A stretch of 64,000 nt of DNA from an uncultured Clostridia bacterium (GTDB lineage Bacteria > Bacillota > Clostridia > Monoglobales > Monoglobaceae), in contig CANQBQ010000005.1 of assembly GCA_947589045.1 (NCBI GenBank), positions 1-64,000 on the forward strand, read 5' to 3'. Both the position numbers and the translations under genes were made by a program. How positions within the stretch are numbered: the stretch's first letter is position 1; every line of letters begins with the position of its first letter. Below are positions 43,178 to 51,353 of the stretch, piece by piece. The notes beneath the pieces were generated by a model. That model made no database searches and was not told where the DNA came from. It worked only from the letters and a program-made list of their open reading frames with translations.

Positions 43178-43194
43178 AAAAGCCGTGCTATAAT
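43166..43194 (+). promoter_or_regulatory. Perfect SigA promoter of tRNA-Thr transcript
   Basis: TTGACA (43166-43171) and TATAAT (43189-43194), 17-base spacer; the -35 lies inside the last codons of the preceding gene. The tRNA begins almost 190 bases after the predicted start site. Confidence 0.8.
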
Positions 43195-43206
43195 ATATTG
43201 GTGTTC

Positions 43207-43372
43207 GACGGCAACCGAGCGTAAAGCGACGTTTGACCGTTTACGGGCAAACGAGCCAAAAGCGAGAGTTGCAAAAAACAAAAAACTCGAAAAAAGTCCA
43301 TAAGACTTTTTTCGATAAGGAGCAACCGAGCGTTAAGCGACGTTTGACCGCTTGCGGGCAAACGAGCAGACG
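43207..43372 (+). repeat. Direct repeats and hairpin in tRNA-Thr leader
   Basis: A unit of about 48 bases starting GCAACCGAGCG occurs at 43207-43256 and again at 43322-43370 with few differences; both contain GCGACGTTTGACCG and GGGCAAACGAGC. Between them a hairpin (GAAAAAAGTC..GACTTTTTTC, about 43288-43313) is present. GCAACC/GGTTGC ends flank the second unit. No protein-coding potential was seen. Confidence 0.75.
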
Positions 43373-43389
43373 AGCGAAGGTTGCGACGT

Positions 43390-43465
43390 GCTACTGTGGC
43401 TCAGTCGGTAGAGCAGCGCATTCGTAATGCGCAGGTCGTCGGTTCAAGTCCGACCAGTAGCTCCA
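43390..43465 (+). tRNA. tRNA-Thr(CGT)
   Basis: A complete cloverleaf: acceptor GCTACTG/CAGTAGC, D arm with GGCTCAGTCGGTAGAGC, anticodon stem GCGCA/TGCGC with loop TTCGTAA (anticodon CGT at 43423-43425, reads ACG), T arm TCGG-TTCAAGT-CCGA and encoded CCA. Confidence 0.97.
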
Positions 43466-43467
43466 AA

Positions 43468-43503
43468 TCCGCCGCGGACAATATGTCTGCGGCGGATTTT
43501 TAT
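43468..43503 (+). terminator. Terminator of tRNA-Thr
   Basis: TCCGCCGCGGACA pairs with TGTCTGCGGCGGA and is followed by TTTTTATA. Confidence 0.92.
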
Positions 43504-43549
43504 ACTTTCAATTATACTATACTTTAACAAAGCCTAATACAATACAAAA

Positions 43550-43571
43550 CGACGACCCGCACGGGTCGTCG
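43550..43571 (-). terminator. Terminator of sensor kinase / binding protein operon
   Basis: CGACGACCC pairs with GGGTCGTCG; the minus strand continues TTTTGTATT, 24 bases after the binding-protein stop. Confidence 0.85.
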
Positions 43572-43594
43572 CTTTGTATTATTCATATCTCACA

Positions 43595-44863
43595 TTACCG
43601 CCCCGCGGCTCTCGTGAGACGGCACTCGTCCATAAGCCGCACGCAGCCCTGCACGTCTGTCTTTTTGCGAAGCATGGCGTTCAGAGCCTCCGCCACGTCG
43701 TCCGCACTGTAACCTACAATTCCGGACACGGCGGTGGAAACCCGCGACTTCTCGGCGACAGACGCGGCTACGTCGGTCACCATTTTGGAGCGAATGTTGC
43801 TCGTCTCTCCCTTAAAACAGCTCTCGGTGGAAATTCCGTCAAACGCAATATTATAATTTTCCTCGGAGGCGCAGAAGGACAGAAAATCGAGCGCTTCGCT
43901 AAGGTGCGCGCCGTTTTTGTTCACCATCATCATATTCAGGTTGCCGCCCTCGTATGTGCCGTCGGGGGCGGTATTTAAAAATACCGGCATAAGCGCAAAG
44001 TCGTCCACCGAATACTTGTTTCCTTTCTCAAAGTCGGTGTAAAACCAGGTGTCCCATATAAAAGTCATTACCGCCTCGCCCGAGCTCATCGCAGGACTTA
44101 TGTCAGACCAGCCCTTATCGAGATAGTCCGAGCCGAACCACCCCTTGTCGGCGGCGTCCGCTATCCATTGAACCATACTTGTAACCTCGGGAATGTCGGC
44201 ATAAGAAATTTCGTTGTTGTTCAATCGCTCAAGCAGGGTCGGGTCGTCCGAAAACAGCGGGTCAAGCCCGAACTGAGCCATCCACGAACAGCCATCCGCA
44301 GGCCAGCAAATGGGAGTGTAACCCGTCGCGGAAAGCGCGGCGCACAGAACGTCAAACTCCGCCTGATTGGTCGCAGGCTTCAAACCCAGGCTGTCGAGCA
44401 GGGTCTTGTTGTAGTAGCAGCCCGAAACCGAGCTCTCCCAGAAAGGCAAGCCCAAAAGGTTGCCGTCTCGGTCGCGGCAGTAGGAGTCCGCGCCGTCCGT
44501 GAGGTCGCTCACCCACTCCTCGTCATTCAAATAATAAAAATTGTTTTCAACGTCAAAACGCCTCAAATCCGCGTTGTTAAAGTGCATAAATATATCGGGG
44601 GCTTCGCCGCCTGCAAACTTTTCGGATGCCGCATTTTCAAATTCGGCGTCCTCAACTGCAATAAGCTCCAGCTTGTTGCCGGTAGCCGTTTCGTACTGCT
44701 CGAAGATACGGGTCATATAGCTCTTTTTAAGGTCGCTTTCCTTTCCCATAATCGTCAATGTCACGCCGTCCGAGCCGTCGCCCGCGTCGGGCGCTATGCC
44801 GCAGGACGTCAATAAAAACGCCGCCGCAAGAGCCAAAATTATCAAAGAACTTTTCTTTCTCAC
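43595..44863 (-). CDS. Extracellular solute-binding lipoprotein (ABC family 1-like)
   Basis: A 422-residue lipoprotein: signal peptide with lipobox LLTSCG, then a cluster B/D-type periplasmic-binding fold (VTLTIMGKESDLKKSYM, EAPDIFMHFNNADLRRFDVE, WESSVSGCYYNKTLLDSLGL, AVMTFIWDTWF), as in sugar-binding components of carbohydrate ABC importers. No permease or ATPase gene is near. Its ATG overlaps the stop of the hybrid kinase (ATGA), so it is translated together with a sensor. This suggests it acts as a ligand-binding co-receptor for the kinase, which is inference. Confidence 0.9.
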   Translation of the reverse strand: MRKKSSLIILALAAAFLLTSCGIAPDAGDGSDGVTLTIMGKESDLKKSYMTRIFEQYETATGNKLELIAVEDAEFENAASEKFAGGEAPDIFMHFNNADLRRFDVENNFYYLNDEEWVSDLTDGADSYCRDRDGNLLGLPFWESSVSGCYYNKTLLDSLGLKPATNQAEFDVLCAALSATGYTPICWPADGCSWMAQFGLDPLFSDDPTLLERLNNNEISYADIPEVTSMVQWIADAADKGWFGSDYLDKGWSDISPAMSSGEAVMTFIWDTWFYTDFEKGNKYSVDDFALMPVFLNTAPDGTYEGGNLNMMMVNKNGAHLSEALDFLSFCASEENYNIAFDGISTESCFKGETSNIRSKMVTDVAASVAEKSRVSTAVSGIVGYSADDVAEALNAMLRKKTDVQGCVRLMDECRLTRAAGR

Positions 44864-47811
44864 TTTCCGTCACCTCCGTCTGTGCTTTTGCCGTCTCGTT
44901 TTACGAGCCGTCCGACCAGCTCCTTTACCGCTTCCATATCAATGGGCTTCGCAAGATGTCCGTCCATACCCGCGTCCATAGCCTCGCGAACGTCCTCTGC
45001 AAAGGTGTTCGCCGTCATAGCCGCAATCGGTATAGTCAAAGCCTGCGGGTGAGCGGACGCGCGTATCCTTCTTGTCGCGTCGTAGCCGTTCATAATCGGC
45101 ATCTGTACGTCCATAAGTATCATATCGTAATGCCCGCTTTCCGATTTTTCAAACATTTCGGCGGCTTCTTGTCCGTTGCCCGCGACCTCGCACCGCGCGC
45201 CCTCCATACTCAGCAGTTCGGTGAGTATCTCAATGTTAAGCTCGTTGTCCTCAGCCACGAGAAACAGCAGTCCGTCCAGCACGCTCGTCTTTTCTCCGCC
45301 GGTCTCCGCTCCGGTCTCATCCGAGAACAGAGGCTCCAGCGTCTGCCTGAACGAGGACACGAAGAACGGCTTGGACATAAACGCGTTGATACCCGCCTGA
45401 TGCGCGTCTGCTTCGATGTCGCTCCAATCGTAAGAGGTCAGCACCAAAATCGGAACGTCTCCTCCCACGCGTTCGCGTATTTCGCGCGCAGTCTCAACTC
45501 CGTCCTTTTCGGGCATCTTCCAATCCAGCAAAATCACATCATAGTCCTCTCCGCGGCCGTGCGCCGAAACAGCTTCCTCCACCGCGGCGTCTCCGTCGGT
45601 CACATACGATACCTCCACGCCCTCAGGGCGCATAAGCTCTTTTATATTGAGGCATATTTCCTCTTCATCGTCCGCGGCAAGCACACGCTTGATTTTGCCG
45701 TCGAACCACGCCTCAACGTCCTCCTGCTCGGGCAGAGCAAAGGACATCTCCACGGTAAAGGTGCTTCCCTCGCCGAGCTTGCTTTCTACCAAAATCACGC
45801 CGCCCATAAGGTCTACCAGATTTTTTGTTATCGCCATACCCAAACCGGTGCCCTGAATTTTGTCGGCCGCCGGGCCTTCCTCTCTGCTGAACGGCGCAAA
45901 AATATTTTGCAAAAACTCCTCGCTCATTCCGATGCCGTTGTCACGCACCGCAAACCTCAGCTTAACGCTCTGCGGCTCATCGCTCGGAAGCTCGCTGACG
46001 ATAAACTCTATTTTTCCGCCGTCGGGCGTATATTTTATCGCGTTTGACAAAATGTTTATCAAAATCTGGTTGAGACGCAGCTTGTCGCCTATTATCTGTT
46101 CGGGGAACGCACCGCGCACCAGGATTTTAAGCTCCTGATTTTTCGCCTTCGCCTGCGCCCTCAGTATTATATTAAGCTCGTCAATCAGCTTCGGTATGCT
46201 GAAACAATCTAAATTCAACGACGTCTTGCCGCTCTCAATCTTGCTCATATCCAAAACGTCGTTGATAAGGCTCAGCAAATGGTGGCTTGATGCCGTTATC
46301 TTGCGGGTGTACTCCCTGACCCTCTCAGCGTCCTCCGCATCCTTTTCAAGAAGCACCGCAAAGCCCACTATGGCGTTCATCGGTGTGCGTATGTCGTGCG
46401 ACATACTCGACAGGAACTTGCTCTTTGCCTCGTTCGCGCTTTTCGCCGACTCGAGAGCCTCCTGAAGCTGTTTGTTCATAAGCTGTTCGTGGGTGCGATC
46501 GGACATAACGACGATATATTTTTTAACGTCGCGTATGCTCATATGATATATCGTCATTTTGTACCAACGCCGCTCGTCGGTGTTTTGATGCACATATTCA
46601 CATTCCCAGCTTCGGTTGCCGTTAAGCGGGATAGTCTCCAGCTCCTCCTTCGGAATAACAATGTTGTCGCTGAGCGCACACTTTTCCATAACTCTTATGT
46701 TTTCGCGCACGTCCCGCTCGGGAATACCCAGCAGACGTTCTATGTTGGGGCTGACGTAATCCACGTTTATATCCTTGGAATTAAGCATTATAAAAATATC
46801 GTTTACACTGTTTGACAAAACATCAAACATACGCTCTCTGTATCTGAGCTCGGTTATGCTCCTGCGAGACTGCTTGCGTCCCCTTAAAATTATGAGCGTG
46901 ATAATCACTGCGCCTATTATAAGAAAAATCACAAAAAGCGCGTTAAGCGTGGTTCTTTGCACCGACAAAAAGCCCGCGCTCACAACATTTTGAGGCACCG
47001 CGCCGAGCAAAATATAATCCCGGTAGCCGACGGGCTGATATATGATAAAGCTGCTCACCCCGCCGATTTTGCACTGCAAAAGTCCCGACGTGCCGCTCTG
47101 CCAGTCGCTTTGAATTTTTTCAAGACCCTCGTCTCCCAAATCGGAAGCGGCTTTCAGATACGCGAGATAATCGCTGAACACATTACCGCCGTTCTGAGCG
47201 GAGAGCAGTATGCTTCCGTCACTGCGTATGACAAAGCAATTCGCCTTGCCCGAAAAAGCGTCCGCATTCAGAGCCTTTACCATATCCGCGTTTGTATAGC
47301 TCACCGCGAGCGCGTCGTAGTCAAAGCCCTTATATCTTCCCGGAGTGACGGGAATTGCAAAGACGGTTATATCCTGCCCCGCCGCCGTGGTCCTCGAAGC
47401 CATAACCGGCTCTCCGCGCTGAACCAGGTCTCCCTTAGCCGCGCCGAGCGCCATATTCGCATAGACTCCCTCAGATGTCATACAGGCGGCACCGCTTTGG
47501 GAGAGAAAATAAAACTCCGAAAATCCCCAGTACTCCCTCTCGTCGGCGATAAACTTCGATATTTCTTCGCTCCCCGAGTCTCCGACAAGGTAGAAATATT
47601 CGCCCCAGTCGTTCAAAAGCCCCAGGTTTCTCTCGAAAAACGCGCCGAACGAGCGGTTGACCTGACCGTATATCTCCTCCAGATGGTCGGCACTGTCCTC
47701 ATAAATACGGTTTGAGATAAAATCAAAATAAACGACCCCAATCAAAACGACCGAAGCCGCGACCGCGCACATCACTATAATAAATAACAGTTTGCCGAAC
47801 CATTTTCTCAT
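44860..47811 (-). CDS. Hybrid sensor histidine kinase with two receiver domains
   Basis: A 983-residue membrane protein. It has a membrane helix (about 7-29), an extracytoplasmic Cache-like sensor (about 35-280), a second helix (about 287-309), a PAS domain (about 325-440), HisKA with the phospho-accepting His in SMSHDIRTPMNAI (about 471), HATPase_c (NAIKYTPDGGKIEF, GTGLGMAITKNLVDLMGG) and two receivers with Asp in VILLDWKMP (about 761) and MILMDVQMP (about 899). No Hpt or DNA-binding domain follows. AAGGAG sits 13 bases before ATG, so translation may be modest. Coupled to the lipoprotein downstream. Confidence 0.95.
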   Translation of the reverse strand: MRKWFGKLLFIIVMCAVAASVVLIGVVYFDFISNRIYEDSADHLEEIYGQVNRSFGAFFERNLGLLNDWGEYFYLVGDSGSEEISKFIADEREYWGFSEFYFLSQSGAACMTSEGVYANMALGAAKGDLVQRGEPVMASRTTAAGQDITVFAIPVTPGRYKGFDYDALAVSYTNADMVKALNADAFSGKANCFVIRSDGSILLSAQNGGNVFSDYLAYLKAASDLGDEGLEKIQSDWQSGTSGLLQCKIGGVSSFIIYQPVGYRDYILLGAVPQNVVSAGFLSVQRTTLNALFVIFLIIGAVIITLIILRGRKQSRRSITELRYRERMFDVLSNSVNDIFIMLNSKDINVDYVSPNIERLLGIPERDVRENIRVMEKCALSDNIVIPKEELETIPLNGNRSWECEYVHQNTDERRWYKMTIYHMSIRDVKKYIVVMSDRTHEQLMNKQLQEALESAKSANEAKSKFLSSMSHDIRTPMNAIVGFAVLLEKDAEDAERVREYTRKITASSHHLLSLINDVLDMSKIESGKTSLNLDCFSIPKLIDELNIILRAQAKAKNQELKILVRGAFPEQIIGDKLRLNQILINILSNAIKYTPDGGKIEFIVSELPSDEPQSVKLRFAVRDNGIGMSEEFLQNIFAPFSREEGPAADKIQGTGLGMAITKNLVDLMGGVILVESKLGEGSTFTVEMSFALPEQEDVEAWFDGKIKRVLAADDEEEICLNIKELMRPEGVEVSYVTDGDAAVEEAVSAHGRGEDYDVILLDWKMPEKDGVETAREIRERVGGDVPILVLTSYDWSDIEADAHQAGINAFMSKPFFVSSFRQTLEPLFSDETGAETGGEKTSVLDGLLFLVAEDNELNIEILTELLSMEGARCEVAGNGQEAAEMFEKSESGHYDMILMDVQMPIMNGYDATRRIRASAHPQALTIPIAAMTANTFAEDVREAMDAGMDGHLAKPIDMEAVKELVGRLVKRDGKSTDGGDGK

Positions 47812-47871
47812 AAATACCCGGTTGCTCCTTAAAACGATAATATTGTATTCATCATAAAATATATCTTTGCC

Positions 47872-47900
47872 ATTTTATCATATACAAAATAAAAAGTCAA
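47872..47900 (-). promoter_or_regulatory. Promoter of sensor kinase operon
   Basis: Minus strand TTGACT (47895-47900) and TAAAAT (47872-47877), spacer 17. Confidence 0.65.
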
Positions 47901-47957
47901 CGGAAACAACCCGCGCCCGCGCCGATTTAAAATTTGCGAAAAATTTTCACAAAAGTA

Positions 47958-47986
47958 TTGACGCGGCGTCAGAATGGTGCTACAAT
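47958..47986 (+). promoter_or_regulatory. Promoter of flavodoxin gene
   Basis: TTGACG (47958-47963) and TACAAT (47981-47986), spacer 17. The spacer starts with CGCGGCGT, giving an ACGCGGCGT dyad with the -35 that could be an operator. Confidence 0.65.
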
Positions 47987-48056
47987 TTATATATGATCCG
48001 GCGGCGCATCGGGATATATGGCTTTATGCGCCCTATAAAAATAAGGAGGCTTTAAA

Positions 48057-48539
48057 ATGAAAGCAAAAGCATTGGTTGCATTTTTCAGCGCGAGCGGCAC
48101 TACAAAGCTCACGGCGGAGAGACTGGCGCGGGCGGCGGGCGCAGACCTGTACGAAATCAAGCCCGAAACGCCCTACACAAAGGCAGACCTAAACTGGATG
48201 GACAAGAAATCGCGCAGCAGCGTCGAGATGAGCGACAAGTCGTTCCGTCCGCCGCTTGCCGACAAAAGCGCGGATATAGAGAGCCGCGACACGATTTTCC
48301 TCGGATTTCCGATATGGTGGTACGTCGCGCCGACGATAGTAAACACCTTTTTGGAAAGCTATGATTTTTCGGGCAAGCGAATTGTCCTTTTCGCAACATC
48401 GGGTAGCAGCGGTATGGGCAACACGGCTTCCGAACTGCGCCCGAGCGTTTCGGGCGACACGGTTATCGAGGAAATGGGCGTGTTGAACAGAGTAAAATCG
48501 GATGATGAAATGAAGAACCTTGTTGAAAAATTCATTTAA
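48057..48539 (+). CDS. Flavodoxin
   Basis: A 160-residue FMN-binding electron carrier or NAD(P)H-independent flavodoxin-like enzyme. The phosphate-binding loop [17 protein letters not shown] is intact, as are [20 protein letters not shown] (isoalloxazine loop) and [16 protein letters not shown]. The signature places it with the flavodoxin_4 type often annotated as flavodoxin near CMD or oxidoreductase genes. AAGGAGG precedes the ATG. The CMD-cupin gene follows 40 bases later, so they likely form an operon, perhaps for redox or oxidative stress. Confidence 0.92.
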   Translation: MKAKALVAFFSASGTTKLTAERLARAAGADLYEIKPETPYTKADLNWMDKKSRSSVEMSDKSFRPPLADKSADIESRDTIFLGFPIWWYVAPTIVNTFLESYDFSGKRIVLFATSGSSGMGNTASELRPSVSGDTVIEEMGVLNRVKSDDEMKNLVEKFI

Positions 48540-48579
48540 GACCGCAAATTAAAATTTTAAGTCATCGGAGGTATTTATT

Positions 48580-49338
48580 ATGAACGAAAAAATCGTGCAG
48601 ACCGCGGGGCGTGAAAAGCTCGGCGAGTTTGCTCCCGAATTTGCACATTATAACGACGACGTGCTCTTCGGCGAAAACTGGAACAACAAAGACATAGATT
48701 TAAAGACGAGGTGCATCGTAACCGTCGTGGCGCTTATGTCGTCGGGAATTACCGACTCCTCGCTCATATACCATTTGCAAAATGCCAAGTCGCACGGCGT
48801 AACAAAGGCGGAAATTTCGGCGATAATCACGCATACCGCGTTTTATGCGGGCTGGCCTAAGGCGTGGGCGGTGTTTAATATGGCTAAAGAGGTGTGGAGC
48901 GGCGAAATCGCTCCGCAAAGTGAAAAGGAAAAACACCAAAACGATATATTTTTCCCTATCGGCGCACCCAACGACGCCTTTGCAAAATATTTCAAAGGGC
49001 AGAGCTATCTCGCACCCGTCGCGGGCGCGGACTTCCCGATTTTCAACGTGACCTTCGAGCCTGCCTGCCGCAACAACTGGCATATCCACCACGCGAAAAC
49101 GGGCGGAGGTCAGGTGCTTATATGCGTCGGCGGACGCGGCTATTATCAGGAGTGGGGCAAGGACGCGCAGGAGCTTACGCCGGGAACGATAATAACCATA
49201 CCCGAGGGCGTTAAGCATTGGCACGGCGCGGCAAAGGACAGCTGGTTCTCCCACCTCGCATTTGACATACCCGGAACCGACGCGAGCAACGAATGGCTCG
49301 AACCCGTGAGCGACGAGGAATACGATAAATTAAAATAA
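48580..49338 (+). CDS. Carboxymuconolactone decarboxylase-like / cupin fusion protein
   Basis: A 252-residue two-domain protein. The N-terminal part (about 1-110) is a CMD/AhpD-like helical domain (LKTRCIVTVVALMSSGITDS, HLQNAKSHGVTKAEISAII, HTAFYAGWPKAW) that lacks the CxxC pair of AhpD. The C-terminal part (about 130-245) is a cupin with metal-binding His residues in NNWHIHHAKTGGGQVLICVG and GVKHWHGAAKD. Such fusions are common in Firmicutes beside flavodoxins; the reaction is not known. CGGAGG lies before ATG. Confidence 0.9.
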   Translation: MNEKIVQTAGREKLGEFAPEFAHYNDDVLFGENWNNKDIDLKTRCIVTVVALMSSGITDSSLIYHLQNAKSHGVTKAEISAIITHTAFYAGWPKAWAVFNMAKEVWSGEIAPQSEKEKHQNDIFFPIGAPNDAFAKYFKGQSYLAPVAGADFPIFNVTFEPACRNNWHIHHAKTGGGQVLICVGGRGYYQEWGKDAQELTPGTIITIPEGVKHWHGAAKDSWFSHLAFDIPGTDASNEWLEPVSDEEYDKLK

Positions 49339-49402
49339 CATCCGTAATTTTGATTGGTTTATTTAAATGTTTTCCGCTAAACTTAACGGCTGTATTTTAC
49401 TA

Positions 49403-49738
49403 ATGTACGGGCGAACCGTGTTCGCCCGCAACGCCCGCGTTGTACGCGGGCGGGGTTATGTACTTTTCCCCGCGCGGGGAAAAGTACCAAAAGGCGCGTT
49501 CAAGGGAACACCCCTTGAAAAACCCCGTGTTAATCGGTAAAAATCCGATGATTTTTACCGAACTAAATCGGAATAAAAAAATTAACCGACAAAAATCCGC
49601 AGATTTTTGTCGGAGAGGAGCAAGTTTCCCGTAAACGCGCAGATTTTCCAAATAGGAAAATCGAAGCATAAAGGGAAACTTGCGACGTTGTAGGGGCGAA
49701 CCGTGTTCGCCCGCAACGCCCGCGTTTCACGCGGGCGG
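49403..49738 (+). repeat. Intergenic modular hairpin repeat, copy C, with flanking direct repeats
   Basis: Modules in the order of copy A: GCCCGCG..CGCGGGC (49433-49451), GTACTTTTCCCC..GGGGAAAAGTAC (49460-49487), TTCAAGGG..CCCTTGAA (49499-49519), CGGTAAAAAT..ATTTTTACCG (49535-49560). Extra hairpins follow: CCGACAAAAATC..GATTTTTGTCGG (49584-49611) and GATTTTCC..GGAAAATC (49642-49662) within a GCAAGTTTCCC..GGGAAACTTGC stem. A segment of about 44 bases (GGGCGAACCGTGTTCGCCCG onward) is directly repeated at 49409 and 49695. Confidence 0.8.
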
Positions 49739-49747
49739 AATAAAATA

Positions 49748-49786
49748 AAAAACGCGTACCGCACACTTGTGCGGTACGCGTTTTTC
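49748..49786. terminator. Terminator of fprA-rubredoxin operon
   Basis: AAAAACGCGTACCGCA pairs with TGCGGTACGCGTTTTT; A and T runs make it bidirectional. Confidence 0.92.
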
Positions 49787-49793
49787 TTAAAAT

Positions 49794-49952
49794 TTACTGC
49801 TCCGAAAATGCGTCCTTGCCAAGTCCGCAAAGAGGGCATACGAAATCGTCGGGAAGGTCCTCCCACTTTGTTCCGGGGGCAATTCCGTTATCGGGGTCGC
49901 CCGCCGCTTCGTCGTACACATATCCGCACGCATCGCAAACATACTTTTTCAT
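49794..49952 (-). CDS. Rubredoxin
   Basis: A 52-residue electron carrier with a single Fe(Cys)4 centre. It begins [20 protein letters not shown] and has the second cysteine pair in [27 protein letters not shown] is the usual middle. ATG at 49952 is preceded by AAGGAGG. It starts 48 bases after the flavodiiron protein gene on the same strand, and rubredoxin is the known electron donor to such proteins, so the pair should act together to reduce oxygen or nitric oxide. Confidence 0.97.
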   Translation of the reverse strand: MKKYVCDACGYVYDEAAGDPDNGIAPGTKWEDLPDDFVCPLCGLGKDAFSEQ

Positions 49953-50000
49953 AATAATTTCCTCCTTAAAATATTTTAAAATTTAATTTTTAATTATTTT

Positions 50001-51206
50001 TCAATTATTTAATGACGCCGCTATCTCGTCCGCGAGCGCGGCAAGCTCGTTCAGATTTTCCTCGCTGACCGTCGATTTTATATTTACAGACGCGTCAAGA
50101 ATTGTGATGTCCTTCATTCCCTCTAGCGTCTCGCGCATCTTTTTGCCCGAAACGGCTCCCCAGGTGCCGTTTTGAATAATTGCGGCAACGCGGTTTTTAA
50201 GTCCGTGCTCCGCTATATCCGAGAGGGCGGTCTCCATATTGAAGAATACGCCGCCGCAGTAGGTCGAAGCCGCAAACACGAGATGACTGCACCTGAACGC
50301 CTCCGAAACTATCACCGACGAGTGGGTTGACGAAACGTCATAGACCGCGATATTTTTAACGCCTCTCTCGGCGAGCAAATTCGCCAAAATGTCCGCCGCG
50401 TTCTCGGTGTTGCCGTAGACCGAGCCGTAGGCTATCATAACCGCCTTATCCTCGGGAGTGTATGAGCTCCACTTTTGATACTTGTCTATAAAATACGAAA
50501 GATTTTCGCGCCATATCGGACCGTGAAGCGGACAAATCATCTCAATGTCAAGAGCCGCTGCCTTTTTAAGCAGAGCCTGAACCTGCGCGCCAAACTTTCC
50601 GACTATGTTGGTGTAGTACCTTCTCGCGTCGGGGAGCCACTCCGCGTCAAAATTCAGCTCATCCGCAAAAATATTTCCCGAGAGTGCGCCGAACGTGCCG
50701 AACGCGTCCGCCGAGTAGAGTATTTTATCGGTGCTGTCGTAGGTCACCATAACCTCAGGCCAGTGAACCATCGGCGCGGTCACGAACGTCAGCGTATGCT
50801 TTCCGGTTTCGAGCGTGTCGCCCTCGCCCACGATAACCGCGCGGCTGTCCGCGTCAAAGTCAAAAAACTGCTTTATCATAGTGAGAGTTTTTGTGTTGCA
50901 CACGATTTTAACGTTCGGATAGCGCAGCGTAAGCTCACCGAGCGTCGCGCTGTGGTCGGGCTCCATATGGTTTATAACAACGTAATCGAGCTCACGTCCG
51001 TTTAAAGCGTACTCTATATTTTCAAAAAACTGCCTGCCTATCGAATAGTCCACCGTGTCCATAAGCACGGTTTTATCATCGAGCAAAAGATATGAATTGT
51101 ACGAAACTCCGCGCGGTATGGGAAACATATTCTCAAACAGCGCGAGACGGCGGTCGCTTCCACCGACATAAAACAAATCGTCCTTTATTTTTCTTACACA
51201 GTACAT
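50001..51206 (-). CDS. fprA: Flavodiiron protein (FprA-type A flavoprotein)
   Basis: Reduces O2 to water (or NO to N2O) in anaerobes using rubredoxin electrons. The 401-residue protein has an N-terminal metallo-beta-lactamase-like diiron domain with the ligand motif NHMEPDHSATLGEL (about 79-92), MVHWPEVM and CPLHGPIWRE, and a C-terminal flavodoxin domain (about 250-400) with IAYGSVYGNTENAADILANL as phosphate loop and ASTYCGGVFF. GAGGGGG precedes the ATG. Its promoter is at 51277-51305 and rubredoxin follows. Confidence 0.96.
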   Translation of the reverse strand: MYCVRKIKDDLFYVGGSDRRLALFENMFPIPRGVSYNSYLLLDDKTVLMDTVDYSIGRQFFENIEYALNGRELDYVVINHMEPDHSATLGELTLRYPNVKIVCNTKTLTMIKQFFDFDADSRAVIVGEGDTLETGKHTLTFVTAPMVHWPEVMVTYDSTDKILYSADAFGTFGALSGNIFADELNFDAEWLPDARRYYTNIVGKFGAQVQALLKKAAALDIEMICPLHGPIWRENLSYFIDKYQKWSSYTPEDKAVMIAYGSVYGNTENAADILANLLAERGVKNIAVYDVSSTHSSVIVSEAFRCSHLVFAASTYCGGVFFNMETALSDIAEHGLKNRVAAIIQNGTWGAVSGKKMRETLEGMKDITILDASVNIKSTVSEENLNELAALADEIAASLNN

Positions 51207-51276
51207 AAAAAATTCCCCCTCAAAATTTTTCGCATTCTCATATACAGATTTCCTATTAGCTTTGTATAATAATACG

Positions 51277-51305
51277 ATTATAGCGCAATTTAATAAATTT
51301 GTCCA
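51277..51305 (-). promoter_or_regulatory. Promoter of fprA-rubredoxin operon
   Basis: Minus strand TGGACA (51300-51305) and TATAAT (51277-51282), spacer 17, leader about 65 bases. Confidence 0.75.
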
Positions 51306-51353
51306 CCCTTAATATAAGAAAAAATTGACAAATAAAACAGCCGTTTTATCATT

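Noticed and set aside
43207-43372. CRISPR-like spaced direct repeats
   Set aside because: Only two units, each about 48 bases, are present and separated by a hairpin. There is no repeated spacer pattern and no cas gene.
44758-46047. A 429-codon open frame antisense to the sensor kinase and binding protein
   Set aside because: It crosses two clearly coding genes, has a composition rich in Arg, His and Val, and shows no family motif.
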